A DNA stretch of 64,000 nucleotides from Lachnospiraceae bacterium (GTDB taxonomy: Bacteria > Bacillota > Clostridia > Lachnospirales > Lachnospiraceae): NCBI GenBank assembly GCA_028689585.1, contig JAQVCW010000011.1, positions 1 through 64,000 on the forward strand, in the 5' to 3' direction. Shown here one piece after another: positions 6,913-14,330 of the stretch. A program made the position numbers and the translations under genes. Each line of letters opens with the position of its first letter. Positions within the stretch are counted from its first letter, which is position 1. Under the pieces are notes generated by a model. That model was not told the origin of the DNA. It saw nothing but the letters and a program-made list of their open reading frames with translations, and did not search any database.

Positions 6913-8572
6913 AGAAAGTTTAACTTTGCGTATCTTTGGGATCACCAGCCTGATCTTACTGGCTGCCAGTGGAGTAACCTATCTGATCATCGCTTTGGCC
7001 ACTCCGCTGACCTATACCTCGATTGCCAGCAGTCAGCTAAAGCGGCAGGCAGAAGCCCTGCCGGGACAGTTGGAACAGACCAGGCTGGAGGACTGCGGAA
7101 CGATCCTGGATGCGTTTATCCGGGATACGGGTGCTGAGGTGACGATACTGGGGGAGAATGGAGAAATTGTGGATACCCCCTCTAATCTGAGCATTGGAAC
7201 GGCTGAAGAAAGTGTGACTATTGCAGCAGAAGGCTCCAATGCGCAAAGCTATCCGATTGCGGAGGAGAGCGTGGGCGAGGCTCTGCAGTCGGATAGCGTC
7301 ATGGAAGAGAGCGTGGGCGAGAGCCTGCAGGCGGATAGCGTCATCGAAGAGAGCGTGGCTGAGGCCGTGCAGCCAGAAAATATAGTTGAGGACGGGGGGA
7401 TCGAAGCTGCAGCATTAGAATTTGCAGAGGCGGGAACTGCGGTAGAGACAGAGACTGGGACGGAAGAAAACCAGATTTCTTATCCTTTTACATTTTCCAA
7501 TCAGAAAGAGACATATACATTATGTATTACTCCTCCGCTGACCAGAGCGAATCAGACACTGCAGGCGCTGGGGCAGGTGGCTCCGTGGCTGTTGGGGATT
7601 ATGCTGCTGTTTTCTATGCTGGGCGCTTTGTTTTATTCCAGATGGATAACCAGACCGATCGTGCGCATCAGTGACATTTCCCGGAAAATGGCCGGCCTGG
7701 ATTTCAGCCTGCGGTGCAGTGAACGCCGGGAGGACGAGATTGGAGTGCTGGCGGACAATTTGAATGAGATGTCGGATCACCTTTCGGCAGCCCTTCAAAA
7801 CCTCCGGACAGCCAATGCTGCACTGCAGCAGGATATGGAGCGGGAGCGTGAAATCGAGCGGCAGCGGCTGGCTTTTTTTTCTGCGGCTTCCCATGAACTC
7901 AAGACTCCGGTGACAATCCTGAAGGGGCAGATTACCGGAATGCTGGAATCCGTGGGGGTATATCAGGACCGGGAGAAATATCTGGCAAAGTCTCTTCAGG
8001 TGACGGGACGTATGGAAGGATTGATCCGGGAAATTCTTACGGTTTCCCGCATGGAGACAAACGGATTTGAATGCAATCTGCGAAAAATGGATCTGGGAGA
8101 ACTGACACGGCAGCAGATTGCCCTGGATGCGGAGCTGATCATGCAAAAAGAACTGCAGCTTAACATTGATCTTCCACTGGGAATTTTCGTGTCAGCAGAT
8201 CCGGCTCTGATGAGGAAGGCACTGGACAATATTCTGTCGAATGCAGTATTTTATGCGCCGGAACGGGCAGAGCTGAAGGTGAAGCTGGAGACAAAAGAGG
8301 AACAGGTCATTCTGCAGGTGGAAAATGGGGGATCCCGGATTCCGGAAGAAGCGCTTCCCAGGGTATTTGATGCATTTTACCGAGCAGAAGGCTCCAGAAA
8401 CCGGCGTACCGGAGGAAGCGGTCTGGGATTGTATATCGTGAGGATGATTTTGGAGCGCCACGGGGCGCAATATACCATCGAAAATACGGAAGATGGAGTG
8501 CGTTTTACCATGCTTCTGAAAAGCTTCGTTACTGTTCACAGCAGACTCAAACACTTGCTGTTTGAGTCGTAA
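6893..8572 (+). CDS. Sensor histidine kinase with repeat-expanded extracellular domain
   Basis: This 559-residue kinase starts at a GTG overlapping the response regulator. It has TM1 (about 11-33), an outside domain (34-230), TM2 (about 231-252), HAMP, HisKA with the phospho-His in AASHELKTP near residue 334, and an ATPase domain with NILSNAV and GGSGLGLYIV. In the outside domain, residues about 122-166 are three acidic repeats (EESVGEALQ, EESVGESLQ, EESVAEAVQ), which look like a recent in-frame expansion. The last residues (SFVTVHSRLKHLLFES) are encoded by a hairpin-forming repeat beginning CTTCGTTACTGTTCACAG, so the native end is probably FTMLLK. Confidence 0.9.
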   Translation: MLQKKIRESLTLRIFGITSLILLAASGVTYLIIALATPLTYTSIASSQLKRQAEALPGQLEQTRLEDCGTILDAFIRDTGAEVTILGENGEIVDTPSNLSIGTAEESVTIAAEGSNAQSYPIAEESVGEALQSDSVMEESVGESLQADSVIEESVAEAVQPENIVEDGGIEAAALEFAEAGTAVETETGTEENQISYPFTFSNQKETYTLCITPPLTRANQTLQALGQVAPWLLGIMLLFSMLGALFYSRWITRPIVRISDISRKMAGLDFSLRCSERREDEIGVLADNLNEMSDHLSAALQNLRTANAALQQDMEREREIERQRLAFFSAASHELKTPVTILKGQITGMLESVGVYQDREKYLAKSLQVTGRMEGLIREILTVSRMETNGFECNLRKMDLGELTRQQIALDAELIMQKELQLNIDLPLGIFVSADPALMRKALDNILSNAVFYAPERAELKVKLETKEEQVILQVENGGSRIPEEALPRVFDAFYRAEGSRNRRTGGSGLGLYIVRMILERHGAQYTIENTEDGVRFTMLLKSFVTVHSRLKHLLFES

Positions 8573-8657
8573 GGAAGTGATGCAGGAGTGAGCAGGCTCC
8601 AATTTGCACAGCAAATTTCGGAATGAGCCTGTGAATGCTGCTATTTACAGCTATGGA
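8524..8657. repeat. Hairpin-rich repeat overlapping the 3' end of the kinase gene
   Basis: The element begins CTTCGTTACTGTTCACAG. It holds a perfect hairpin GACTCAAACA (8544-8553) / TGTTTGAGTC (8559-8568), which contains the kinase's last codons. A second nested hairpin follows: CAGGCTC (8593-8599) / GAGCCTG (8625-8631) with inner AATTTGC/GCAAATT (8601-8607/8611-8617). Neither hairpin is followed by a T run. The leading sequence resembles the end of the inverted-repeat element at 53757-54048 (CTTCGTTACAGTTCAG). Confidence 0.55.
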
Positions 8658-8791
8658 AACGTATAAAATGTGTCAAACATAAATTGGCTGTGAATAGTAG
8701 CAAATCTCCACATAAAACACAAATGAATTTCAAGTCTGCTCCAAATAGTTTTGATAAGCTTAGATCATCAAAAAGAAAGGAGCAATTTATT

Positions 8792-10030
8792 ATGAAAAGA
8801 AATTTGAAAAAGAACACAGAAGGAAATGAAAACAGAGGAACCGACAGACAAAATGGCAAAAGAAAGGTGCGAAGCATCAAAAATGGGCTGGCCCTTGCCG
8901 CTGTTTTGGGACTGACCACCGGAAACCTGAACGCCTGGGCATATACAGTGGCGACACAGGGAGAGGATGGAATCATTCATTATGTTCAGTCAGACTGCAG
9001 TGCCATCCAAAGTGGAACACAAGAAGCCGCTGTTGTGGAAGATGCAGCACCTCAATATACAGAGGCGGAAGTAAAAGCAGCGGAAAGCGTGGCACCTGAA
9101 GCGGAGGCAGAAGTAAAAGCAGCGGAAAGCGTGGCGCCTGAAGCGGCTGCAGAAGAGAACAGGATTGCAGAGAGAAAAATTACAACAGCAGAAGAAAGTC
9201 AGAAGGCCGCGGCATTGGAGCAATGCTATGGAGTGAGAAACATTGATGAAGTATCGGAACAGTGCTATGAGGCGGTAGATAGCATAGTAATAGACCAAAG
9301 CCTGGCGGTCGGGAGCAGTGACGACAGTTCCGAATGGATAGAGAGACCGTCGGAAGCAGCAGATTTCGCTGCATATGAAGCATATGGCCTGACTTATCAG
9401 GTAAGCACGGATAAACTGTATTACAAGGGTGAGCTGGTACGTTACTTTGAAGATTTATATCCGTTGTCAGAGAATAGAGATGAAATGGCCGGTATTACTT
9501 ATTTTGACAAAACCGGGACGGTGGATGTCCATGCAAATCGGGATTTTGCGGATATTCAGTTGGAGGCAGACGGATCCTATGATCCCTCCGGCAAACTGCA
9601 GGGGGTGTCGGCATATTCTCAGGCTGAGTTTAATGCCAGAGATCTGAGCCAGTTGAGTGCGCCAGAAACAGCCGTAGCCCAGAGCGGTGAACCTCTGACC
9701 CAGGAGGAACTGATGGAAGAATACGCGCCCTTTGAAAAGTATGGCCTGACTTATGATGTCCAGACGGATCGGTTGTATTATAAAGGAGAACTGGTAAGGA
9801 AATTCGTGGATGTGATGGAATCCAATGGAGAAGAGCTGGGAAGCGGAAAATTTCACGGAATGATGTCCAGTCATTACACAGAGGGAGGAACGGTAGATGT
9901 GAGAACCCTGCGTGATGGAAGCCAAAAAGATAAAAATGGCTGCAGCTTACTGACAGGAGTGGAAGCATTATCACAGGCGGAATTTGATGAAGCCACAGAG
10001 AATGCGTATTCCGGTGTTTATGTATATTGA
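8792..10030 (+). CDS. Secreted protein with two tandem YGLTY...GELVR domains
   Basis: This is a 412-residue protein. GAAAGGAG before the ATG at 8792 sets the start; an upstream in-frame TTG at 8684 lacks a site. An N-terminal signal segment (about 27-50, GLALAAVLGLTTGNLNAWA) implies export. Residues about 89-120 repeat AEVKAAESVAPEA twice. The C-terminal half holds two copies of a domain of roughly 80-100 residues with YGLTYQVSTDKLYYKGELV and YGLTYDVQTDRLYYKGELV, then GTVDV and SQAEF. Similar segments occur, from memory, in clostridial BlaR1/M56-type sensor proteins. It follows the two-component genes and may be regulated by them. The function is not known. Confidence 0.7.
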   Translation: MKRNLKKNTEGNENRGTDRQNGKRKVRSIKNGLALAAVLGLTTGNLNAWAYTVATQGEDGIIHYVQSDCSAIQSGTQEAAVVEDAAPQYTEAEVKAAESVAPEAEAEVKAAESVAPEAAAEENRIAERKITTAEESQKAAALEQCYGVRNIDEVSEQCYEAVDSIVIDQSLAVGSSDDSSEWIERPSEAADFAAYEAYGLTYQVSTDKLYYKGELVRYFEDLYPLSENRDEMAGITYFDKTGTVDVHANRDFADIQLEADGSYDPSGKLQGVSAYSQAEFNARDLSQLSAPETAVAQSGEPLTQEELMEEYAPFEKYGLTYDVQTDRLYYKGELVRKFVDVMESNGEELGSGKFHGMMSSHYTEGGTVDVRTLRDGSQKDKNGCSLLTGVEALSQAEFDEATENAYSGVYVY

Positions 10031-10139
10031 AAGAAGAATGTCAGCAAAGCTGGAGAACCGCTTGCGGCAAGTACGCCAAGGCATATTTGAAACAATAATA
10101 AATGTCTCAGATTTTTTGTATTTTTTTAGAAATTATTTA

Positions 10140-10168
10140 TTGTATTTGACTCTTTTACAAGATACAAT
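10140..10168 (+). promoter_or_regulatory. Promoter with inverted repeat before the second MarR gene
   Basis: TTGTAT (10140-10145) and TACAAT (10163-10168) are 17 bases apart. The same hexamers form an inverted repeat, TTGTAT...ATACAA, across the core promoter, which is a plausible autoregulatory site for the MarR protein encoded 24 bases downstream. Confidence 0.45.
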
Positions 10169-10191
10169 GAAAAATAAAAGGGATGAAGCAT

Positions 10192-10674
10192 ATGGAAGAA
10201 TACAAAAGTAACGTTGCAGGTGCCGGCAGTACAGAAATGGAAAACTTTTTTTTCAGCAGTACAAATGTAGACCGGTTATTCAATATGATGGAGCGGGCGG
10301 ATTATGTGTTTTTGTACCGCATCCGGAAGCTGAGTCAGGAAACGGAGGATCAGAAAAAAGTTTATCTGGCTGATCTGTCTGAAAATATGCATCTGTCCAT
10401 GCCGGAGACTTCAAAAGCAGTGCAGCACCTGCAGGACAAAAATTATCTGATATGGGAAACGGATTCCGAAAAGCAGCGCACCTATGTGGAGCTGACCGGC
10501 AGTGCATTGAAGCTGATGGATACCCAGAGAGAATGTCTGCTGCATGCTTACGATGAGATCAGCAGTCAGATCAGCGGAGAGGATCTGAAGCAAATGTTAT
10601 ATACCATGCACCGGGTGGCGGAAATCATACGAAAAGAAATAGAAAATAAGGTACCTGCCGGCGCAGGGGAGTGA
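10192..10674 (+). CDS. MarR-like winged-helix regulator
   Basis: This is a 160-residue protein. The ATG at 10192 is preferred to one at 10183 because AAAGGG is spaced for the later start. The central helix-turn-helix (LADLSENMHLSMPETSKAVQHLQDKNYL) and the wing with ETDSEKQRTYVELTGSA match the MarR family. A C-terminal helix is probably for dimerisation. It is monocistronic, with its own promoter carrying an inverted repeat and a terminator downstream. No partner gene is adjacent, so the target is not evident. Confidence 0.75.
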   Translation: MEEYKSNVAGAGSTEMENFFFSSTNVDRLFNMMERADYVFLYRIRKLSQETEDQKKVYLADLSENMHLSMPETSKAVQHLQDKNYLIWETDSEKQRTYVELTGSALKLMDTQRECLLHAYDEISSQISGEDLKQMLYTMHRVAEIIRKEIENKVPAGAGE

Positions 10675-10702
10675 ACAGAATTATTAATCCTCTAAAATAA
10701 AG

Positions 10703-10767
10703 CAAGGGGCTGTCGAACTAAGCAGAAAGATGAAGTCTTTCAGCCTGGTGCGGCAGCCCCTTGTTTT
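10703..10767 (+). terminator. Terminator after the second MarR gene
   Basis: CAAGGGGCTG (10703-10712) pairs perfectly with CAGCCCCTTG (10754-10763), followed by TTTT. A smaller AAAGA/TCTTT stem lies in the loop. It is stem-strong but has a short T tract. Confidence 0.65.
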
Positions 10768-10872
10768 CGTATCGGAAAGTGCGCCTATACGAAAGTGCGC
10801 CTAAATGAGAACAGCCTTCGGCATATGGATGCGCAGCTTCGCGCGGAGAACAAAAGCCGTGCTGCCAAAAAC
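10768..10872. repeat. Dispersed repeat, copy 1 (partner at 38755-38855)
   Basis: This stretch shares most of its sequence with 38755-38855 in the same orientation, including GCAGCTTCGCGCG, GAACAAAAGC and GTGCTGCCAAAA. Both start with an inverted pair of TCGTATNGG/CCTATACGA. No open frame is conserved between the copies. It is a short non-coding dispersed repeat. Confidence 0.65.
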
Positions 10873-10887
10873 TTTGGCTCAAAATTT

Positions 10888-10917
10888 GTAACCTTTTTGC
10901 TTTGTGAATTGTATAAT
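10888..10917 (+). promoter_or_regulatory. Candidate ECF-type promoter of the sigma factor operon
   Basis: GTAACC (10888-10893) lies 17 bases before GTATAAT (10911-10917). The AAC-containing -35 is typical of ECF sigma promoters, so autoregulation is possible. TATAAT alone would also serve sigma-A. Confidence 0.4.
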
Positions 10918-11022
10918 TAGTGAAAGGCCTTTTAAACAGATCGGGTTTCTGAAAGATTGAAAAATAACAGAGTATGGGGGAATTGTATCTCGGCGATCCG
11001 CCCTGTACTGCGAGGTGCATCT

Positions 11023-11508
11023 ATGCGTATAGAGACAGAGATATTGATGAAAAAGTACAAGGACAGCCTGTTTGCCGCTGCGTACAGTGTATGCAGAAAT
11101 CCGGCAGACGCGGACGATGCTGTACAGGATACGCTGATTCAGTATCATACTATTGACAAGCAGTTTGAAAGTGAGCAGCATATCCGGGCATGGCTTCTTC
11201 GGGTGGCAATCAACAAGGCAAAAAATATTACCACATCCTTCTGGCGGAGACAGAGTGTACCGCTGGAGGACTATATGGAGACGCTGGCATTCGAGACAGC
11301 AGAAGCGGGCAGCCTGTTTGAACAGGTAATGAAGCTTCCGGAAAAGTATCGAATTGTGATCCATTTATTTTACTATGAGGATTATGCCATTCGGGAAATT
11401 GCCGATATTTTGCACGTGTCCGAGAGCAGCGTGAAGGTTCGGCTGATGCGCGGAAGAAAGCTGCTGAAAAAGGTATTGAAGGAGGAATGGGACGATGATG
11501 ACCAATAA
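11023..11508 (+). CDS. ECF-type RNA polymerase sigma factor
   Basis: This 161-residue sigma-70 family protein has region 2 (KYKDSLFAAAYSVCRNPADADDAVQDTLIQYH) and region 4 (LPEKYRIVIHLFYYEDYAIREIADILHVSESSVKVRLMRGRKLL), separated by a short linker, which is the ECF arrangement. The ATG at 11023 behind GAGGTG gives a normal N-terminus; an ORF extension to 10957 adds unrelated residues. The stop overlaps the start of the following gene by 14 bases, so the two are coupled. The partner encodes a single-pass protein and is the likely anti-sigma. Confidence 0.9.
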   Translation: MRIETEILMKKYKDSLFAAAYSVCRNPADADDAVQDTLIQYHTIDKQFESEQHIRAWLLRVAINKAKNITTSFWRRQSVPLEDYMETLAFETAEAGSLFEQVMKLPEKYRIVIHLFYYEDYAIREIADILHVSESSVKVRLMRGRKLLKKVLKEEWDDDDQ

Positions 11509-12094
11509 GGAAAAATATAAACAGGCATTTTCAGTGCTTCATGCCTCCAACGACATTTCAATGGAGGTAAATAAAATGAAAAAAACAAAAAAGAGTTTTC
11601 ATATTCGACCGGCAGTGGCAGCCTGTATAGCAGCCTTTCTGTTGTGCGGCATGACTGCCTATGCAGTTGATCTGGGCGGAATAAGAGAAGTAGTTCAATC
11701 CTGGTTCCACGGAAAACAGGTAGCGGTAGATGTGACGGACAATGGAGACGGAGGCTATACCTTCTCTTACGAGGAGGACGGTGAAACGCAGGAAGTCGGC
11801 GGAGGCGGCGTAGCAATTAATGAAGACGGAACTACCACGGCGCTGTCAGCCAAGGAAGTGGCGGATCAGATGGCAGTGGATATAAGCAGAGATGATGACG
11901 GTTCCGTATGGCTGTATTATTATGACCAGTCATTTAATATCACAGATTATCTGGAAAAAGGTATCTGCAAGGTGGCCATTTCAGATAAAGGAAAGATGGT
12001 ATATTTTGATATCGAAGACAATGGCGGAGGCGGGTATGCATTTAGCCAGTCAAAAGACCCCACAGGCGCAAAAGAGGATTACACAGTAATTTAG
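11495..12094 (+). CDS. Single-pass membrane protein, probable partner (anti-sigma-like) of the ECF factor
   Basis: This 199-residue protein has a short cytoplasmic N-terminus (about 1-35), one transmembrane helix (about 39-58, PAVAACIAAFLLCGMTAYAV) and an outside part with two similar motifs (DNGDGGYTFSYEED and DNGGGGYAFSQSKD). The topology and overlap with the sigma gene match anti-sigma partners in Firmicutes. The N-terminal segment is shorter than a classical zinc-binding anti-sigma domain and shows no HxxxCxxC motif, so the role is inferred from context. Its TAG stop directly abuts a GGGGACGG repeat. Confidence 0.65.
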   Translation: MMTNKEKYKQAFSVLHASNDISMEVNKMKKTKKSFHIRPAVAACIAAFLLCGMTAYAVDLGGIREVVQSWFHGKQVAVDVTDNGDGGYTFSYEEDGETQEVGGGGVAINEDGTTTALSAKEVADQMAVDISRDDDGSVWLYYYDQSFNITDYLEKGICKVAISDKGKMVYFDIEDNGGGGYAFSQSKDPTGAKEDYTVI

Positions 12095-12474
12095 GGGGAC
12101 GGTTCTTGGTTTAAGGGGACGGTTCTCTCGCCCCGCCTTGCGCGCAGAACATTGCCGGGTGAAATCTCATGGGGACGGAAGAACCGTCCCCGTTAACTGC
12201 CGCCTTGCGTGCAGAACATTGCCGGGTGAAATCTCATGGGGACGGAAGAACCGTCCCCATTAACTGCCGCCTTGCGCGCAGAACATTGCCGGGTGAAATC
12301 TCATTGGGACGAAAGAACCGTCCTCATTAACTGCCGCTTTGCGCGCAGAACATTGCCGGAAAAATCTCAGTGGGATGAAAGAAACGCCTCCATTAACTGC
12401 CGCCTTGCGCGCAGAACATTGCCGGGTGAAATTTCATGGGGACGGAAGAACCGTCCCCATTAACTGCTGGCTGC
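12095..12474. repeat. GGGGACGGTTCTT repeat cluster 2 with five ~67-bp tandem units
   Basis: Two direct cores follow the upstream stop codon. Then come five tandem units of about 67 bases, each with CTTGCGCGCAGAACATTGCC, a GGTGAAATCTCAT segment, and a near-palindrome GGGGACGGAAGAACCGTCCCC followed by TTAACTG. Units three and four are degenerate. The last unit runs into the 3' end of the convergent AAA ATPase gene and encodes its last residues (GTVLPSP). Confidence 0.9.
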
Positions 12475-13951
12475 AGGTGAGGTATTTACGGGCTCCCGGC
12501 ATCTGAGAGGAACGGGAGATAAAATGGATCACAGAGGCATCCAGGGAAAGCTCTGAGAGGAATAAATATAATTCGGAGTTTTCTGAAAAAATTTCACAAA
12601 GAAAATCTAACGTATGTTCCAGGTGCAAAGAAAGCTGATTCTGCAGTTCCTGGATGTGGTTGGCGCGGAGGGACAAGCTGTTTTTCAGCGTCGGCAATCC
12701 TTCTGCTGCAGTCTGAACACCTGCAGCTTTTTCCTTTTGCAGGGACTGCTCCAGCCAGCACAGCAGTTCTTCCAGTTCATCTTCTTCACCGGGAGAGAAC
12801 AGATGATTGCTGCGCTTTACGGAAAGAATATGTTTTTGATGCCGGATGGCATCCGACAGCAGCTCATTCATGGTGACCGGAGAATCTTCTTCTGTTTTCA
12901 GGGAGGCTTTCCGGTGAAGCTGCATCAGATTATCCTCCAGACGCAGCAAAAGAGACTGCGCTTTTTCTAATTCCAGGGCATCCAGTTCCAGGCTGTGAGC
13001 CAGTAGCTGAAGAAAGCTGATCCGTTCATCGATGGGAGAAGCCTGAAGGCGCAGAATAGTTTCTTCCCGCCCGGAAAATGTCTGTCCATTCAGTATTTCT
13101 TCAATCGGATAAATTCCCTGATAGGTATAAAACAAATCCAGATAATTCGAAAAATCCCGGGAGATATCGGGGTGCTGGAGGTACTGGGATATCAACTGCT
13201 GTGTAGCCGGGATCCCCAGCTCTTCATAAACGGTCAGAATGCGGGATAAATCTTCCCAGCCTCTGGCGGTGACAAATGTTTTTTCATGAAGCTCTGATTT
13301 TAAAGCATAAAAATTCTCTTTTTTAATACCAAGATAAGCCAGGATAGCCGGATGGATATGTATCTCAGCGGCGTATTCTTTCCATACGGTCAGATCCTCT
13401 GTCACGTTGATCCGTTTCACACGATCCAGCGTGGCAATGTCGAATTCTTTCACAGATTTGTTATATTCCGGGGGATTGCCGGCAGCGGCGATGATCCAGC
13501 CTTCCGGCAGGCTGTGGCTGCCAAAGACCTTGCACTGTAAAAACTGCAGCATGGCGGGAGCAAGTGTTTCCGAGACACAGTTGATTTCGTCTAAGAACAA
13601 AATCCCTTCTTTTGAGCCGCTCTGTTTTCGGGCATCATAAACAGCAGCCAGGATTTCACTCATGGTATATTCTGTAACGGCCACATTCCGGCCCTCAAAA
13701 TCTCTATTTTCAATTACTGGAAGTCCAATCGCACTCTGACGGGTATGGTGGGTCATCGTATAGGAAACCAGACTAATCCCGCATTCCTTGGCTGCCTGTT
13801 CCAAAATGGCGGTTTTGCCCACGCCTGGCGGCCCAATCAGCAGAATTGGCCGCTGATGAATGAGCGGAATTGCATAGCGGCCATGTTTATCCCGGTGGGT
13901 ATAAGCCTTTACCGTGTTGATAATTTCCTGTTTTGCTTCTTTGATGTTCAT
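12434..13951 (-). CDS. MoxR-type AAA+ ATPase
   Basis: This 505-residue ATPase has Walker A GPPGVGKT (40-47), Walker B ILFLDEIN (about 116-123), a sensor region AAAGNPPEYNKSVKEFD and an arginine-containing LDRVKRI. These place it in the MoxR/RavA group, which acts with VWA-domain partners to remodel or activate other complexes. The C-terminal half (about 230-505) is helical and family-specific. The VWA gene lies upstream on the same strand, separated by a 349-base repeat cluster. The C-terminal residues GTVLPSP are translated from a GGGGACGGTTCTT repeat, so the ancestral end was probably a little shorter or different. Confidence 0.85.
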   Translation of the reverse strand: MNIKEAKQEIINTVKAYTHRDKHGRYAIPLIHQRPILLIGPPGVGKTAILEQAAKECGISLVSYTMTHHTRQSAIGLPVIENRDFEGRNVAVTEYTMSEILAAVYDARKQSGSKEGILFLDEINCVSETLAPAMLQFLQCKVFGSHSLPEGWIIAAAGNPPEYNKSVKEFDIATLDRVKRINVTEDLTVWKEYAAEIHIHPAILAYLGIKKENFYALKSELHEKTFVTARGWEDLSRILTVYEELGIPATQQLISQYLQHPDISRDFSNYLDLFYTYQGIYPIEEILNGQTFSGREETILRLQASPIDERISFLQLLAHSLELDALELEKAQSLLLRLEDNLMQLHRKASLKTEEDSPVTMNELLSDAIRHQKHILSVKRSNHLFSPGEEDELEELLCWLEQSLQKEKAAGVQTAAEGLPTLKNSLSLRANHIQELQNQLSLHLEHTLDFLCEIFSENSELYLFLSELSLDASVIHFISRSSQMPGARKYLTCSQQLMGTVLPSP

Positions 13952-14330
13952 AATATTCTGATCCGTCTGCGGAAAAACTGCGAAATGGCAGTTGGGGCGC
14001 AGAAATCCTTTCTTAATCGTAGGGGACGTTTTTTGTCCCGCTCTGTGTACAGCAAATTTCAGGGCAAAATCTCAGCGAAACTAAAGAACCGCCCCCCAAG
14101 GAGCATGTCTCAGCGGAGCGAAAAAATCGCCCCTCGGGGAGTATGCCAGCGGGACGCAAGAACCGCTCCCGGAGTGCATGCCAGGGGAGTATGCCAGTGG
14201 GACGCAAGAACCGCCCCTGGGGAGGATGTCTCAGCGGGACGCAAGAACCGTCCCCAGGTTGCATCTCAGCGGGACGCAAGAACCGTCCCCAGGTTGCATC
14301 TCAGCGAGAAGCAAGAACCGTCCCCAGGGC
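13952..14330. repeat. GGGGACGGTTCTT repeat cluster 3 between VWA and AAA genes
   Basis: From about 14022 to 14330 at least seven copies of a unit related to TCAGCGGGACGCAAGAACCG TCCCC-AGG occur, spaced about 35-45 bases, most in the AAGAACCGTCCCC orientation. A CTCTGTGTACAG segment like that in clusters 4 and 5 opens the array. The array separates two genes expected to be co-transcribed. Its right end overlaps the last codons of the VWA gene (GTVLASR). 13952-14020 contains the short leader of the AAA gene. Confidence 0.85.

Noticed and set aside
7520-8146. 208-codon minus-strand frame
   Set aside because: Antisense to conserved kinase domains, no ribosome site, His/Gln-rich composition typical of shadow frames.
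12095-12474. Possible CRISPR-like array of about 67-base units
   Set aside because: The whole unit is repeated, including the part between cores, so there are no spacers; it is a tandem repeat.
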